NCBI GenBank assembly: GCA_037576195.1
Contig: CM075103.1
Span: 682,001 to 746,000 of the forward strand
Length of the DNA stretch: 64,000 nt
DNA from: Phytoseiulus persimilis
Lineage: Eukaryota; Arthropoda; Arachnida; Mesostigmata; Phytoseiidae
Reading direction: 5' to 3'
Shown here: one piece after another, positions 1 to 11,199 of the stretch
Numbering within the stretch: the first letter of the stretch is position 1
Layout of the letters: each line of letters begins with the position of its first letter
The notes under the pieces: model-generated
The model's database searches: none
What the model saw: only the letters and a program-made list of their open reading frames with translations
What the model was told of the DNA's origin: nothing
Translations under genes and position numbers: made by a program

Positions 1-629
1 GGGGAGGACATTGCGGATCCGTAGGTCGACGGGGCTGTCTGGTAAGCTTGCTGGCTTGCGGCAGCGAGTTGCTCAGCGCCTTGCAAGGAACCGAATTGGC
101 TGTAGCTCGATGGAGCGAAGCCGACGTTTCCGCCGGGATACCCTCCGTAGGATCCAGAGCCGAACTGGCTGAAGCTCGGGTACCCGTAGGACGCGGAGCC
201 GAACGGAGAGGCTCCGTCCAGGCTGGAAACGGGAGAGTTTGCGTTGAAGCCCCCAGAATATCCGTATCCTTGAGGTGATCTGCAATAGGATGGCATCGAA
301 GCCGAGTTTCAGTTGAGTTCACTACCGCCGCGGCGGAGATGGCCGAGTTGGAGCGGCGGTCTGCCTGCTTGCTCGGAAGGGGTTGAACGATTTCAAGATG
401 CAACAACTCACGCTGGCGGTCGGTACGCTTGGGGAGATCCAGGGTAGGCTCCGGGAACTGGTTCCGGTGCGTGCTGATTGAGCGGAGAAGGCGAATCCTT
501 CTGAGATTGTTCTCGGTTCCGCAGGGCTCTCATTATTCCAGCACTAGCCATTAATCCGAGGAGTCGTTGAGCGGCAACCTCTTGGCCGACCAAAGCCACG
601 AGCAGCACGAAACACACTTTTGTCTTCAT
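1..629 (-). CDS. Secreted Gly/Ser/Tyr-rich protein, 5' two exons (runs off the window)
   Basis: Two exons are visible: 629..412 and 279..1, the second cut by the window edge. The ATG at 629 opens a clear signal peptide (MKTKVCFVLLVALVGQEVAA). The donor is GTGAGT just below 412, and the acceptor is TTGCAG before 279. The phase is 2, and the frame stays open to the edge. The first exon gives a short Arg/Leu/Met then Pro/Ser-rich stretch. The second is a low-complexity chain rich in Gly, Ser, Tyr, Phe and Gln, with spaced motifs such as SQFGS, SYGGYPGG and YSQFGSLQG. This composition is typical of structural cuticle, eggshell or silk-like secreted proteins. No chitin-binding R&R motif is visible in the part present. 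I infer a structural extracellular role and do not recognise a specific gene. The splice model is well supported; the function is only a class guess. Confidence 0.72.
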
Positions 630-3195
630 GATGCAGCCTCCGTTTGCTAGCTCCTACTCCGTTTACTGGAACTTGTTTATGTGTTGCGATTCCACAAAAG
701 GAACTAACGATTGTGGCATCGAAAGTGGCTGGCGGATAGTTTTGTAGCCAACTGGTGCTGGACCCTCTCCGCAATCTGTCTGTCCGACCGGGCATCCGTC
801 GGATTTCTTGCCTGTCTGCTTGCCTTACCGGCTGACTGCTAGCCGCCCTACCGAGCGACCAGCCATTTGCCCGCTCACCGGCCCACGGGCTGGCTCGACC
901 GACCGACGGGCCAGCCACCCGGCCAGCCAGTCGGCGGGCCGCCTGGGCGATCGACCGACCGGCTCGCTTGCCTAGCTGGCCGGGTGGCTGCTCGTCGGCT
1001 GCAGCTGAGGAGCGAGAAGTCCTTTGACCCAGTTGGGAGGAAGTTGACTTTGGTGTTTTCACCTCGTTCTCCTCGCCCCCCGGATGTGAAGATTCAGTTC
1101 TTCATCGGCTGCATCACCAACTGCTCAACGCGAACGGTCAACGGCCTTTGATGCCCGAGGGCCGGCGGCCGCCCCGACAGCAGCGTCGTCAGCAGCAGCG
1201 ACCGTTTTTTCCCGAGCTGCTTGCACTTGCTTCTGCTAACTTTGCTCGCTTGTCAATCGGCCCGTGCGTCTGCCGGCAGCAGTGGAGAAGCACTTTAACA
1301 CCTATCGAGCGGTCAGCCGACGCTGCTGGACTCTGCGAGCGAGCCCTGATGGGTGAACAGTTGAAAGTTTTTGACTCCGGTCCGCTTCTCGCCTTCATCG
1401 GACTGATTTGCCCAGCCGACGTTAGAATAACTGAATCGATGAATCAGCCTTGAACAGTTCTGTACATGTCAAGACGCAACCCCCCTTCCACCCGGCGAAT
1501 TTCCGATTGAGCCCGACGTCGAAATTCCCGGGGGGAGGGGGGGGGCGACTTGGCATCTGGGTCTAGAGATGCTCGGTGGTGTCAGTGGCCGGGCTGGGCT
1601 TGATGTATTCTTGAAGACTGATTGGGGCCTTGAGCTCCCCACGGGCCGTGGCACTCACGCCGACGTTCCAGGAAGTGTCATCCGAGTCGAACAAACTAGT
1701 GCCTCCTTCTTTGGTCACGCCCGTGTTGATATCGGAAAATCCTATGACTGACCGCAGTAAAGAGTTATCTGCATTTCCTCACGGCTATCGAGAAGATCCA
1801 TTTCCGATGATGTTGGTCGATACTTAACAAACACAGACACACAGTGTTGCGCGTCTGTTCGTTGATGCGTTGGATCGGAACACTCTAGCATCGAACGCTT
1901 CAATGCCCGTTATCGGTCTACTCGATGTAAAGATCTATCTCGACCTGTCTGCGGATTCCGAGGTATCCGAGGCTTCCTCAGGAAAATTTGGCATGATTTG
2001 GACGGCCTTCGATTCCGAACCGAGGACGAGCTTCTGGGCGGAGATTCGGCGCGCTTGTCCGAATCTCGACGTCTGGCACAAATAATGGGAATGAGAAACT
2101 CGGGGCAAAACTGTGTTGAGTAAATTTCATCCTGGTTACGCTGGGCAGGGGTGACTTCAGTATAATTGGAGCTTGGTAGTTGAGGAAGTAATAATTTCAC
2201 ACCAACTATCTATCCATATGGGCGGATGCAACAAGTGCTCGGAATGGTTCTGATATGCAAATGATTCGACTCATCGCCAGATCGCAGATCCGCCTCCCTG
2301 TTCCTTGGAGGTTTTGGTGGTGAATTATGCCGAATTCCCCTCGAATACTCGTTGCTCCCCTGATATCAGCCTCTTTGTTGTTTGGTTGATCGATCCAAAT
2401 GAACGAAAAAAAAAGGAAAACGCCCGAGTGCTTACGAGTAGTGAACGGACCTGCGAGAATATCGATTGATTCCGAGAGCTCCGAGGCTCCGATTCGTGTC
2501 GACCCTAGATGGACTTTGTCAGGCCGAGGAACTATCAATCCAAGGAGGAAATATCAACGGTTCGTGATAATCATAGCAGAATCGACTTCCTGTGACATAC
2601 TGTGTGCTCTCCATCGTGCCACGCCTGTCTCGATCCGGGGAGAGGAACGCCAAGAAAGCGTGGTTGACGGTTGAATTCACGGTCGGTTGTTTTCTTGGAG
2701 TTGCCTTCCGAGCTAGCGGCATTGCATTCTTCTGATTGTGCTCGGCCATTTCCTGCGGGCGGATCTACCCCCTCTCAGATATCCGCCAGAGACCTCCCCT
2801 CGAATCGATGACAGCCGACTCGTGAGGTGGGGAAAACCTAGTGGCGCTCGCTCACAAACCGTCCAATCGGATCCTTCTTCCGACTCTCATGGAACCTCGG
2901 AATCTGGTCGCGACGTCAATTGATGCAAGATCACCGGTTTCCAACCCTAGACGCTGGGCTCCCCTCGACAGAATAAGTACCTGTTGTGAGGAGCTTCAGT
3001 GATTCCGGTCTCCTGCCAACTCTTTTCGTCAGAACGCTTTTTCGGTTCCCCGAAAGACCCCATTGTCCCGAATATTATCCCGGATTATCCCGATTGAAAA
3101 CGGAAGCATCCACGCTCATGTTCGAGAACGAGGTATCAAAGAGGCATTCCTCCTCTTTCCCGCGAAGCAGTCGAGCTTCGTATCCAAAAACATGC
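630..3195. other. Intergenic stretch without a supported gene
   Basis: Only short, uncorroborated open frames occur here, none with a recognisable domain, signal peptide or consistent splice partner. The notable content is the low-complexity CCGGCC/GACCGACC-rich tract entered separately. The immediate upstream region of the gene on the left (630-700) has no obvious TATA box. Confidence 0.5.
780..1010. repeat. GC-rich low-complexity tract (GACCGACC / GGCCAGCC units)
   Basis: About 230 bp are dominated by degenerate tetranucleotide-like units: gaccgaccga, ccggccagccagtcgg, cgaccgaccggctcg. The pattern is irregular, so it looks like a decayed minisatellite or simple-repeat patch rather than a clean tandem array. 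It keeps several frames open by composition, which explains the spurious ORFs in the area. Confidence 0.6.
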
Positions 3196-3600
3196 TCAGA
3201 CTATTTGGCAATTTGAGAAAACGGGACAGTGATCGTCGGACCGACGCCAGTACGCGGTATAGAACAGGTCATTCGCCCCATGGACGTCCCCAGCGACCCC
3301 GCTCATTGGGCAACCATCCGAGCAGGCAGTCCGGCAACCAACCGGACGTCGTTCCGACAAAGCTGCGCAATTAGTACGCAGCTCCGGAACAGCGAAAGTT
3401 GAGCTACAGTGACACACGGGCACACTGCAGATCTTGACGCGAATGTTGCCAGCCCCGTAGCTGCAGCAACAGTCGTGGGAGCTTCGTTCTAGCTTCGAGC
3501 CATTGGTCGTTGTGTTCCTCTTCACAGTTGCCTGCCTGAAGCACCGACGGGTTGGTGATCGGCTGACAAGCCGATGCACAATTCGGCGGCTACGGTCCAC
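3196..3600 (-). other. Cysteine-rich open frame, coding status uncertain
   Basis: The frame is open for 134 codons and ends in TGA at 3196. The C-terminal 90 residues hold 12 of its 13 cysteines, clustered as CCC, C-x4-CHC, C-x4-C and C-x3-C, a density unlike the surrounding frames. Possible 3' splice sites (CTTGTCAG, GTGCTTCAG) lie upstream in the same frame, so this could be the last exon of a small secreted cysteine-rich protein. No signal peptide is visible and I match it to no family. The leftmost residue of the frame need not be a true start. It could equally be chance. Confidence 0.25.
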
Positions 3601-4664
3601 GTCAACTGATCTTCGGTTTCGTGCACTGAGTTTCCAGAGCGCGAGAATGTCGGGTCTATCCGAGATGCGATCTTCTATTTTCCAAAGATCTTGATTATCG
3701 ACCCCGAGAAAGAATTCCGGGGATCAGCTCTTGGATCGTGACTGCGACGAGCCGGATAATTTTGTCAAGCAAAAGTTTAGGAACAGCGTCTACCCTCGCT
3801 GGATCCTGATAGAGCTAGTTATTGCGTCGGATCCTCGAGCGAAACTATTTTGAGGAGAACAGTAGATCTATTCGTTTCATCCATCTTTCCACTCCACTGG
3901 TCTCAGATAACGGCTGCGAAACCTGTCGAGAAGGTCCGAATTAGACGGAATATGAGAATGCATCTGTTGAATCAGCCTCGAGCTTTTCCGTGTGACTCCC
4001 AACAGTCCGGTTGTCAGTTGGATCAAGTCCAGTTTTCCCGTGACACGTCGGCTTTTTCCTCTGAGCTGCACGACGACGACGCATCCCGATTTTGCAGCTC
4101 TCATTGATTGTCCCTCGAATTTAGAGAATCTCGGTTGAGAACGAGTCGGGAAATTTCGTCGAAATAGCGGCCCGCTCCAAAGCCATGTGATCCCGCTGAC
4201 GATACCAATAGCCATCGTCATCCCACCAAAGTGAGCTCATAGGTTCCTAGCCAAGCCGAATCAGCTCACGTTGCGGCCAGGACTCTTGGTTCAGGATACG
4301 TGATTTCCTCTTTGGGCATCCGCTAGTCGTGATCGGGGTTGATCCATTGATACAGCTTCGAAAATAATCGTCGCATAATCACCGTAAATAAAGGATTTAT
4401 CGTGATCGATAACGGCAATACCACAATCTGGCAGCTGATCGTGCCGAAACTACTCTTTGTGCGGATCTAGCATTGAAAATCTTCCGGAGGAACGTTGTAG
4501 AAACGCACGAGTGGACAAGGATCAATACAAAGACTCGAAGCACATCCGATGAGAATTGTTTCCGATACGAACTCTTCGATCCACGTGAGGTTCTCTTGCT
4601 CGCGATGGTTTGCGATTGATGAGCGCATTTTTGAGTCGGGTGACCCGATGGGCTGGCGATTGAT
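3601..4664. other. Unassigned stretch downstream of the tandem cluster
   Basis: No gene can be supported. Open frames of 80-115 codons occur on both strands, but without domains or matching splice sites. Because it lies 3' of the tandem paralogue cluster (minus strand), it may hold decayed remnants of another copy, but I could not align any part convincingly. Confidence 0.4.
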
Positions 4665-4820
4665 TTATCCACCAACTTTCTGGATCGCCTGACGGCTCGG
4701 CTGAGCAACAGGAGCTGAGAGAACACTTTTGACGCAGGCCTGGAAAAGATTCTGGACGTAAGGAGCGACCTCGATTATTCGATATACTTCCACTGGTTCA
4801 AATACAGCCAGCAGTTCCAT
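4665..4820 (-). pseudogene. Possible fourth copy fragment of the tandem orphan family
   Basis: From the ATG at 4820 a 51-residue frame reads to TAA at 4665 (MELLAVFEPVEVYRIIEVAP at its start). It aligns by eye with exon 3 of the gene at 6886..9453. Both share the pattern L-x-(L/V)-F-x5-Y, a run of mixed residues, then V-x3-(S/A)-R-Q at the end. The frame is closed by TGA just upstream of the conserved block, and there is no acceptor in between, so the copy is either broken or starts here. The interval 5171..4880 contains other short protein-like frames that might be its 5' exons, in conflicting frames. I treat this as a relic of a fourth paralogue. The homology is weak and was judged only by pattern. 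Confidence 0.33.
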
Positions 4821-5271
4821 GAAGTTCGACCCAATCGCATGTGGCAGGAGATTTCACAATGCTCCTTTCAGCAGCTCGGTCCCATCAATCCTTTGGGAAC
4901 AAGAGCTTTCAGCGCCGATAGTTCACACAATATTTTCGTGGAAAACAACCGTTCAAGACTGTTCGCTCCTTCTTGGGGCGGGCGTGAGCGAGCATATTAG
5001 TGCTAGGATTGCTGCGAGCGCTGCTTTTCGGTTAGTAAAATTCCACGCCCCGTTTCACCGGCCACATCGAAGCATCAAAGCTAGGCAACGGAGTGGCGAA
5101 GATGGAGTCATTCCTGCTGAAGTCAAGCAGTAGCGGAGGTTTCTTGACGGCACCATCCCCGACAAGATCTTAAAGCTCAGTTGTTCGAGAAGGAGCAAAG
5201 GATGAGAAACAACATCTCCAGATTTCGAGGACAATCGTCAGATCTCGCGAATAGTTGAGCAGTTCAGACTC

Positions 5272-6642
5272 CTAGATCGAGTCCTCGGATTTGGGATTGA
5301 GGAATTTATTCCCAAAACTCACGTCGATCTGGTTTTTACGTTGCTTACGAGCGTTCACAAACTTGGCAAAAGTGCTGAATGCGACGCTCTCTTGTTTTTT
5401 GTCGTTGAAGATGTCATCCACCTGGAATGAAAGGGGATTCAACTCCGGAGGAATGTCATTGGGCGCAGCGTTCCAAACGGGAGCGAAACGAACCAGAGAT
5501 TCGACTTCTTCGGCGTTACGGGCCTGTAGAGCCTGAACCATGCAGGAATTTCCCGCTGCGCTCTTCGTGGGTCCCGACACACTGCAGTCCACTTGGATCG
5601 ATCCGTCCGGAAAAGGCTGTAAGTAAGACGGCGCCAAAGATATCTGTGACAACCCGCCACGAGCTTAAAAAGGATTCCGGTCACAATGTTTTGAAATGTT
5701 GCCTGACGGCACGCAAAACTCACTCCCTGAACACTCAAGTCCAAGTTCTGTGCAGTGCAATCCATGTACTGTAAATGGGAGGGACGATGAGCGAGACGCG
5801 CTCACAGACACCAACGGTTTTCTCTGTGTCCTCCGCCTACCTTCTCGAGGGCGGTCGAGTTGAGATGGAGAGCAAAAACGATTTTCAGATCTTTCAGCAA
5901 TAGCGGCCTATCTCTGAGAGACTGCGCTACTTCCGAAACACTCTCCCTGATGAGTTTTTGTTTCTCTGAATACCACTGAGGGAGCGAACATGGTGAAACA
6001 GATACTTGACAGTGGCAGCAAATTCAGCTTTATCTTTTTCGCTTTTCCATCGGTGTACCCACTCACCTTTCCGCGAATGGAATGTTTAAAAGTACAGGCG
6101 TCGATCTGGAATGTCGAGCCGGGAGTGAGTCAAGGTTTCAGGAATCTGACTGGCTCCAGGAGAAGCGGGATGCTGGGTACCTTCTGTTTTCCTGCCAAAT
6201 CACCGTTCAGCAACAGAGATTCGTACTTCATTTGGCTCATTCCGCAAGTCCAACGGGCATGCTCGTGGTCGGCTAGGAGCTCTCCATCGTCCAACAGATA
6301 ACGCATGCCTGCCTCAACCTGTCAATCATGTATATTGAGCCACAAACCGATATCGTGTGACTGTAAATATTTCTTTGATGTGAGCCTCTCGATGCATATC
6401 ATCGTTCAAATCCATCGCAGGTTCCCAGGACTCACCTTGGCACTGAGATCCAGGGCTTTCGCTTCTCGAGTTTTGAAAGTGCTCAAAGCTTGTTGTAGGT
6501 TGCTGTAGCTGACGGACGAGCATTTCATACAATCCGAGCGAGCTTGATTAATTTCGTCCTCCGTCTTCGAGAACCAACATTCGATTAGGAATGTTGTGCC
6601 GAATCGCCGTTTTGAAATCAATCGTTCGTGCCTTCCTGTCAT
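5272..6642 (-). CDS. Tandem orphan-family gene, copy 1 (321 residues, six exons)
   Basis: Exons are 6642..6436, 6318..6151, 6105..6067, 5975..5841, 5768..5724 and 5643..5272, all joined in phase 0. The donors are GTGAGT, GTCAGA, GTGAGT, GTAGGC and GTGAGT. The ATG at 6642 is the only start seen. The 45-bp second intron removes an in-frame TGA at 6138-6140. The product is a cysteine-containing, otherwise undistinguished protein. It matches no family I know. It resembles the next gene upstream (6886..9453) over its second half. For example YMDCTAQNLDLSVQG here pairs with EYLDATQLRVLGIALP there, at a similar exon position, and L-x-(D/R)-R-(I/P) followed by L-x-L...ST also pairs. A perfect GTGAGT donor inside the last exon, after residues KNQID (near 5325), means the real gene may continue further and the stop at 5272 may not be the true end. 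Copy 2 carries a C-terminal membrane segment that is not seen here. Confidence 0.55.
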
Positions 6643-6885
6643 ATGTGGCTGCGACGCGCCATGAACTCCAAAGAAGAAATGGACGTCATCGCAGCGGATA
6701 CATCCGACCGCTTCCTAACGAGGCTTGTTTCGCGAAAGTAAACTGAATGCTCAGCAGCTTTGCGGAATGCTTCCGCGAAATATTTCTTCAAGGAAGCAAC
6801 AATTCACGCACCGATTTTCATCTTCAACGAACTTCATCCGCTCGCCCAGCTTATAAAATTATCTCCAACACAGTGATCTGTTCAA

Positions 6886-9453
6886 TTAACGCTCCATGGA
6901 AACTTTTTGGGAGTCGTAAATAAAATCCGCTGCCGCGTGGGAAAGCGGACGGGATCGGATTCCGGACGCTCGCTTCGCACAGAGGCTGATACGCTCACTA
7001 TCGATGAAGAGATTATCTTTCCAATCACACGCGTGTGAGATACCTGATTCCACGAAAACCCGCAAAGTTCTGAGACAGCCCATGAATCCGAAAATTCTCC
7101 AACAAATCAGTACGCCAAGCGTGAACAAGAGCGTTCGAATTCGAATGCTCACCGTGAATAAGCCATCGTTCTGCTCGAAGCGCGCCTTGAAGCACTCTTG
7201 AGTCTGAAACAAGTTGGGAATCATGAGTCGACGGAGCAGTTTCCAGGAACGATACTAAGGTACAGCCAGCGGATCCGCTTTCTCCACGGTGCAAGTCATC
7301 GTCGGAGCCGATTGAGCTCTTCCATTGCAAAGCATTGGAAGCGCTTGTATCCGACCGCTCTGTGAGGCTATTCCATCCGACTGAACAAGGAATCAGCGCA
7401 GCTTCGAGACCACGTACTTCGATCATGACTTGAACGTCGTCGTTGCGCTCGTTCACAGGGTCCAGGAGCAATCTGCAGGCAACCTATTAACAGTGGAGCG
7501 GAGCTGAGTGGACGGAAAGAAGAGATCCCTGGGCCTTGGGCCCTATACGCCAGATGCTGACGGAGTTTCGAGTAGGGACGAGGCAGAGAGAGAGAGAGAG
7601 AAAAATACCTGACGAAGATTTTCCCGTTTGACTCGTGGAAGTGCGATGCCCAGCACGCGGAGCTGCGTGGCGTCGAGGTACTCATCTCGCTGGAGAAATA
7701 TACAAGTTGTGAATGCTGAGAGACCCGATCACCGCGCCAGTTATTTCCAAGAACCGCCATCGGTTCGATTGAGTGAGGAACTTGGTGAAAAAGTCCGACT
7801 CTGCGTTGCATCCCCCTGGGAGAACCAGCAGCGCCAGTGTGCTCTGCATATGGACGAATGTAATATCGAACTCCACATTTTCCCGCAATCGAACGAGTAT
7901 TTCGATGATCCGACCATCCAATCCGAGAGAACTCTGCAAAGTCTCGATCTTGGCGCCATTATATGTGCCACAAAGTCGAACTCCAACCAACAATAGCAGC
8001 GCAAAATCCTCCACTTCAACATCGATCGAATGAACCCTTGTTGGAACGAGAAATCGGAGTGTTGCTTCCTTTCATTCATTCGAAAGTAGTATCTTATTTA
8101 CGGTACAGGCGATGGCTGGAACGATTTTCGGATCGATTACTCTCTCTGAGACTATTCACTTTTCCTCGCCACCAATCTGTCCGCGCATTTCTTGTGTGGC
8201 CATCGTCGCTGACGGATTTCGCGCGATTCCTGGATCGGAGTTCTGTAGTGTCCGGGAATGTCACACGAGAATCGGAGGCAGGACGGAGTCGTCAGGAACT
8301 CCTCAAGAGCGGAACATCTGCATGACTTCGTCGTGATCATGTGAGCGTTCCCTGATGAGTCAGATGTCCCGCCGCATACCCTGCGCATGGCTGTGGATTG
8401 CTCAGGCTTCGCACTGCCTGGAGCGGGACTCGGTACTTTTGGCGCTTCCTGTTGTGGTTGGGAATCTTGATGAATGGATCACAAACGAGCATCATCCTGT
8501 ACAGAGTCATGACATACCTCAGCTATCACCCCGACTATCACCGATATTCTTCGACCGTCCTTAATAGTATTCAAGATTGACCTGGAGCTGCATCGGAAAA
8601 AAACACCCGGAAGCGAATCAGTGTGAGAGTGCTCCCGCGTTATGCAGCATCCTCCTGACTCCGCGGTCAAGCTCGCTCCTACGCTGCCAAATCACCACCT
8701 CTCAGGACTCAAATGAGGCTTGATTGTCAACAAGCAGGCTGTATTTCCAGACGTGTTCAGGCAGCTCGAGAGGATCGGTTTCCCGAGTTCCTTTCGACAA
8801 CATCGCATCGAGCGTGACGGTGCCCCTTGATTGGCTCCGCGTCCTAGGATCACCTCGGACGTGACGAAAAACATTTCTCCCAGAAGGCCCCTTTCCCGTT
8901 TTTCCAGGCTCTCACAAACGAGCCCATTTTCGAGCTTGTTTGAATGCGGCACGACCCCAAATCATTTGACTCGAACTACTGATTTTCTTCCGTGCCCCAA
9001 TGCTCACCTGTCTTGCCTTGACCAGGGTCGAGCCATAGCAGCGAGCTATTTGAGCAACGACGTTCTGATTCGAGGAGTAGGCTGGGAACAGATATTTGGA
9101 CATAGAATAAAATAGTTGGAGCATTCTCCCGTCGAAGCTCGATGTCCCGCTAACGTTCCGTCTCAGCCTCTGAGTATAACATCACTAGAGCTGCTCACAC
9201 GAAAAATGACGGAAGCCCCTGTACCACACAGGAGGTTGCACTGCCGCACATTCGCCATACGCTCGTGCCTTCGGAACTGAACAGGTGAGGAACACATTCA
9301 TCAAGATTGGCACTAGCCCCGTTAGCGAGCGCATGTCGATCGATAAGACGTGCGCGGTATCACAAGTCCTAGAGTTTCGATGTGTAATCTTTTGCGCAGA
9401 TCGTCTTTGTCCAGCTGGTTTTCCCTCAACTCGTAGCTCTGAAAGTCACGCAT
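6886..9453 (-). CDS. Tandem orphan-family gene, copy 2 (558 residues, ten exons, one membrane segment)
   Basis: The phase-consistent model is 9453..9364, 9276..9199, 9169..9008, 8934..8709, 8654..8582, 8496..8380, 8036..7733, 7689..7609, 7483..7256 and 7203..6886. These total 1677 nt with no internal stop. The start ATG gives MRDFQSYELREN. Most introns are 29-110 bp with GT-AG ends; the exon 4 donor (GTCCTG) and the 29-bp gap between exons 2 and 3 are the weak points. The exon 6 to exon 7 join across 343 bp keeps phase 2. The product has about 15 scattered cysteines. Near residues 475-500 there is a hydrophobic run (RTLLFTLGVLICWRIFGFMG), so it may be a single-pass membrane protein with a short basic tail. 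No N-terminal signal peptide is seen, so an upstream exon may be missing. It is similar at exon level to its neighbours at 9927..11025 and 5272..6642. I recognise no domain and assign no function. Confidence 0.55.
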
Positions 9454-9926
9454 CGGGACGCGTCATTCTGCCGACGTAACTGAAACGGTCAAACGAGAGG
9501 AAGTTCCCATCGCGTGCGATGAAGACACCTACTTATTGTGTCGAGTTTACCCTGATTCGTCGTCACGAGCATTTGGGTCTGAATATCCATGTCGCGTTGC
9601 CAAGTTTAGGGGCCGCTGTCCAAGAGCCCTCGATTTTGAGCAGTCTCTTGCGGATAATTCAACCCTGCACCAGTGAAGACGAACAGGCCTGATTTGATGC
9701 CCTCACGAATCACACGAAGTCGCCTAGTCCATGGATGCCATGCGCTCGACAGACTGCCAACAAGCAGGGAGTTCAGATGGCGTGAATCTACAAGGAAACC
9801 TCGTCAGTGCAGGATCCCCAGAGAGATTCTGGAACAACTTCTAGATTGTGAAAGGTTCCAGATAAGGCCGGACCTTTAACGAGATACGAGTCTCCCAAGG
9901 TTTTCGTCTTTCGAATCATCAACTTT
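9454..9926 (-). other. Spacer between orphan-family copies 2 and 3, possibly 3' exons of copy 3
   Basis: Minus-strand codons near 9870-9780 read DSYLVKGPALSGTFHNLEV, which resembles the DEYL-starting exon of copy 2 at 7689. It lies behind an acceptor-like AG and ends at a GAG/GTTTCC donor-like site. This suggests that copy 3 may have further exons here instead of ending at 9927, but I could not carry a consistent frame to a stop. Confidence 0.3.
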
Positions 9927-11025
9927 TCAGTGGAAAATTCGCACGAGGCAGCCAGGATGACGGCGGAACTCCAGTCGCTCCAAGCTTCGGATCAACGAGC
10001 TTGTGGCCTCTTTGGTTGATGGAATACGGAGCAGTTCTGCGAGGAGTTTTCCTCTCTTTCGGAGAACCGCGGAAACCGCTTGGAAACCGCGGTTGAATGA
10101 GCTGGAAAATACGAGGGACTCTGTATTGGTTCTCCTATCCATAGAGCGAGAACATACGAGAAGCCCTCCGACGGGCTGTCCACAAGCTTCAAGAGAGCTA
10201 AGAAGTCGTGCACATCGACAAGAGTAACGACCCGATTTGATTCAGGCGGAAACGCGAACTCAATGTTGTGAGGAACACCTCGGAACGTGAATGCTTCTCG
10301 AAGGAGAATATATCTCTGCGCATGGCGGACCTCAGCTTGGAGGCGAGATCGTTATGTCAACGATACCTAAATTCCATCAAGGACCCGTAGTTTCGCGGAG
10401 ATCTGATTTTTTTTCTGACGTAGCATGGTGGAAGGTCAGGACATCCGCTCGCAGTAAGTGTTTTTTGCGCAATCCAGGAATTCTATCGATGAGTTGTTCG
10501 AATGATTCCATGCTGCACGACGCGCGTTAATGATAGACTTGACGTGATGGTGGTTCTGCTCTCATGACGGATCATGATCCAGATTCACCTGGAACTGCAT
10601 TGGAGACGAGCGGCCGTAGGAAAACCAGTGAGAAAGTGCTCCCCGGTTATGTGAATTGTAGCGTATCCAAGCTTCGTGACTCAGTTTGTTCGTATACTGA
10701 AACATTATTCCTCAGAACTCGGTAGCCCAACGGCTGTCAAGGATACATGAGGGGATTCTTGGAAAATTCGTACAGCTCCGTCGATCTTTCCGTCTCACGT
10801 AATTTGAGTTTTTCACACGGAAAATCAAGGAAGTCCCTACCCCACAGTAGATCTTCCCACCGCACAATTATCTTTCACTCGTTCCTCCGAAACCGAAATC
10901 AGAAACATCCGACTGGATTTTTTTGTTCGAATGAGAAGTTTCTGAGTTCCGATGTGGAAGTTTTGGCTCGTATTGTTTTGGTCCAGCCGACTCCTGCTCA
11001 GCTTGAAGCTCAAGGCATCACCCAT
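9927..11025 (-). CDS. Tandem orphan-family gene, copy 3 (partly resolved, perhaps decaying)
   Basis: The best-supported exons are the last two, 10315..10158 and 10101..9927. The intron between them is 56 bp (GTATGT...TTCCAG), the phase is 2 and the end is TGA at 9927. Upstream are a likely exon around 10512..10400 (MESFEQLIDRIPGLRKKH) and one ending at GTGAATC near 10598 (frame ending LQCSS). The first exon starts at ATG 11025 (MGDALSFKLSRSRLDQ). These pair one by one with copy 2: MRDFQSYEL, ...FFRCSS, PFIKIPNHNRKRQK, and DVEVEDFALLLLV with DVHDFLALLKLV. The counterpart of copy 2 exon 3 is interrupted here, so copy 3 may be a pseudogene or use different splicing. It begins about 150 bp after the poly(A) signal of the BTB gene on the same strand. 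Confidence 0.42.
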
Positions 11026-11174
11026 AAGGATAGGGACGAACCGTTGAGTTGATGTGAGCAACTCTTTCTAATCCGAGGAACCAGCAGAAAACCGCACACC
11101 ATTCCGTGCCAGGGTTCAGAGTGAGGTCTGAGAGAGGGAGGCGATCACGGTCGGACCTCAACGGTATCACATAA

Positions 11175-11180
11175 TTTATT
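11175..11180 (-). terminator. Poly(A) signal AATAAA of the BTB-BACK gene
   Basis: AATAAA reads on the minus strand 19 bases beyond the TAA/TGA end of the BTB-BACK frame at 11200. This gives a very short 3' UTR and supports that stop as the true end. Confidence 0.7.
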
Positions 11181-11199
11181 AGTTACTGGTATCTATTGA

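Noticed and set aside
6130..6150. TGA as a selenocysteine codon in orphan-family copy 1
   Set aside because: A GT...CAG intron of 45 bp removes the TGA, and no SECIS-like element was recognised. The intron reading is simpler.
8580..8660. Pseudogenisation of orphan-family copy 2 by a Trp to stop change
   Set aside because: One frame shows TGG in copy 3 and TGA in copy 2, but splice phases on both sides select a different frame that is open in both copies.
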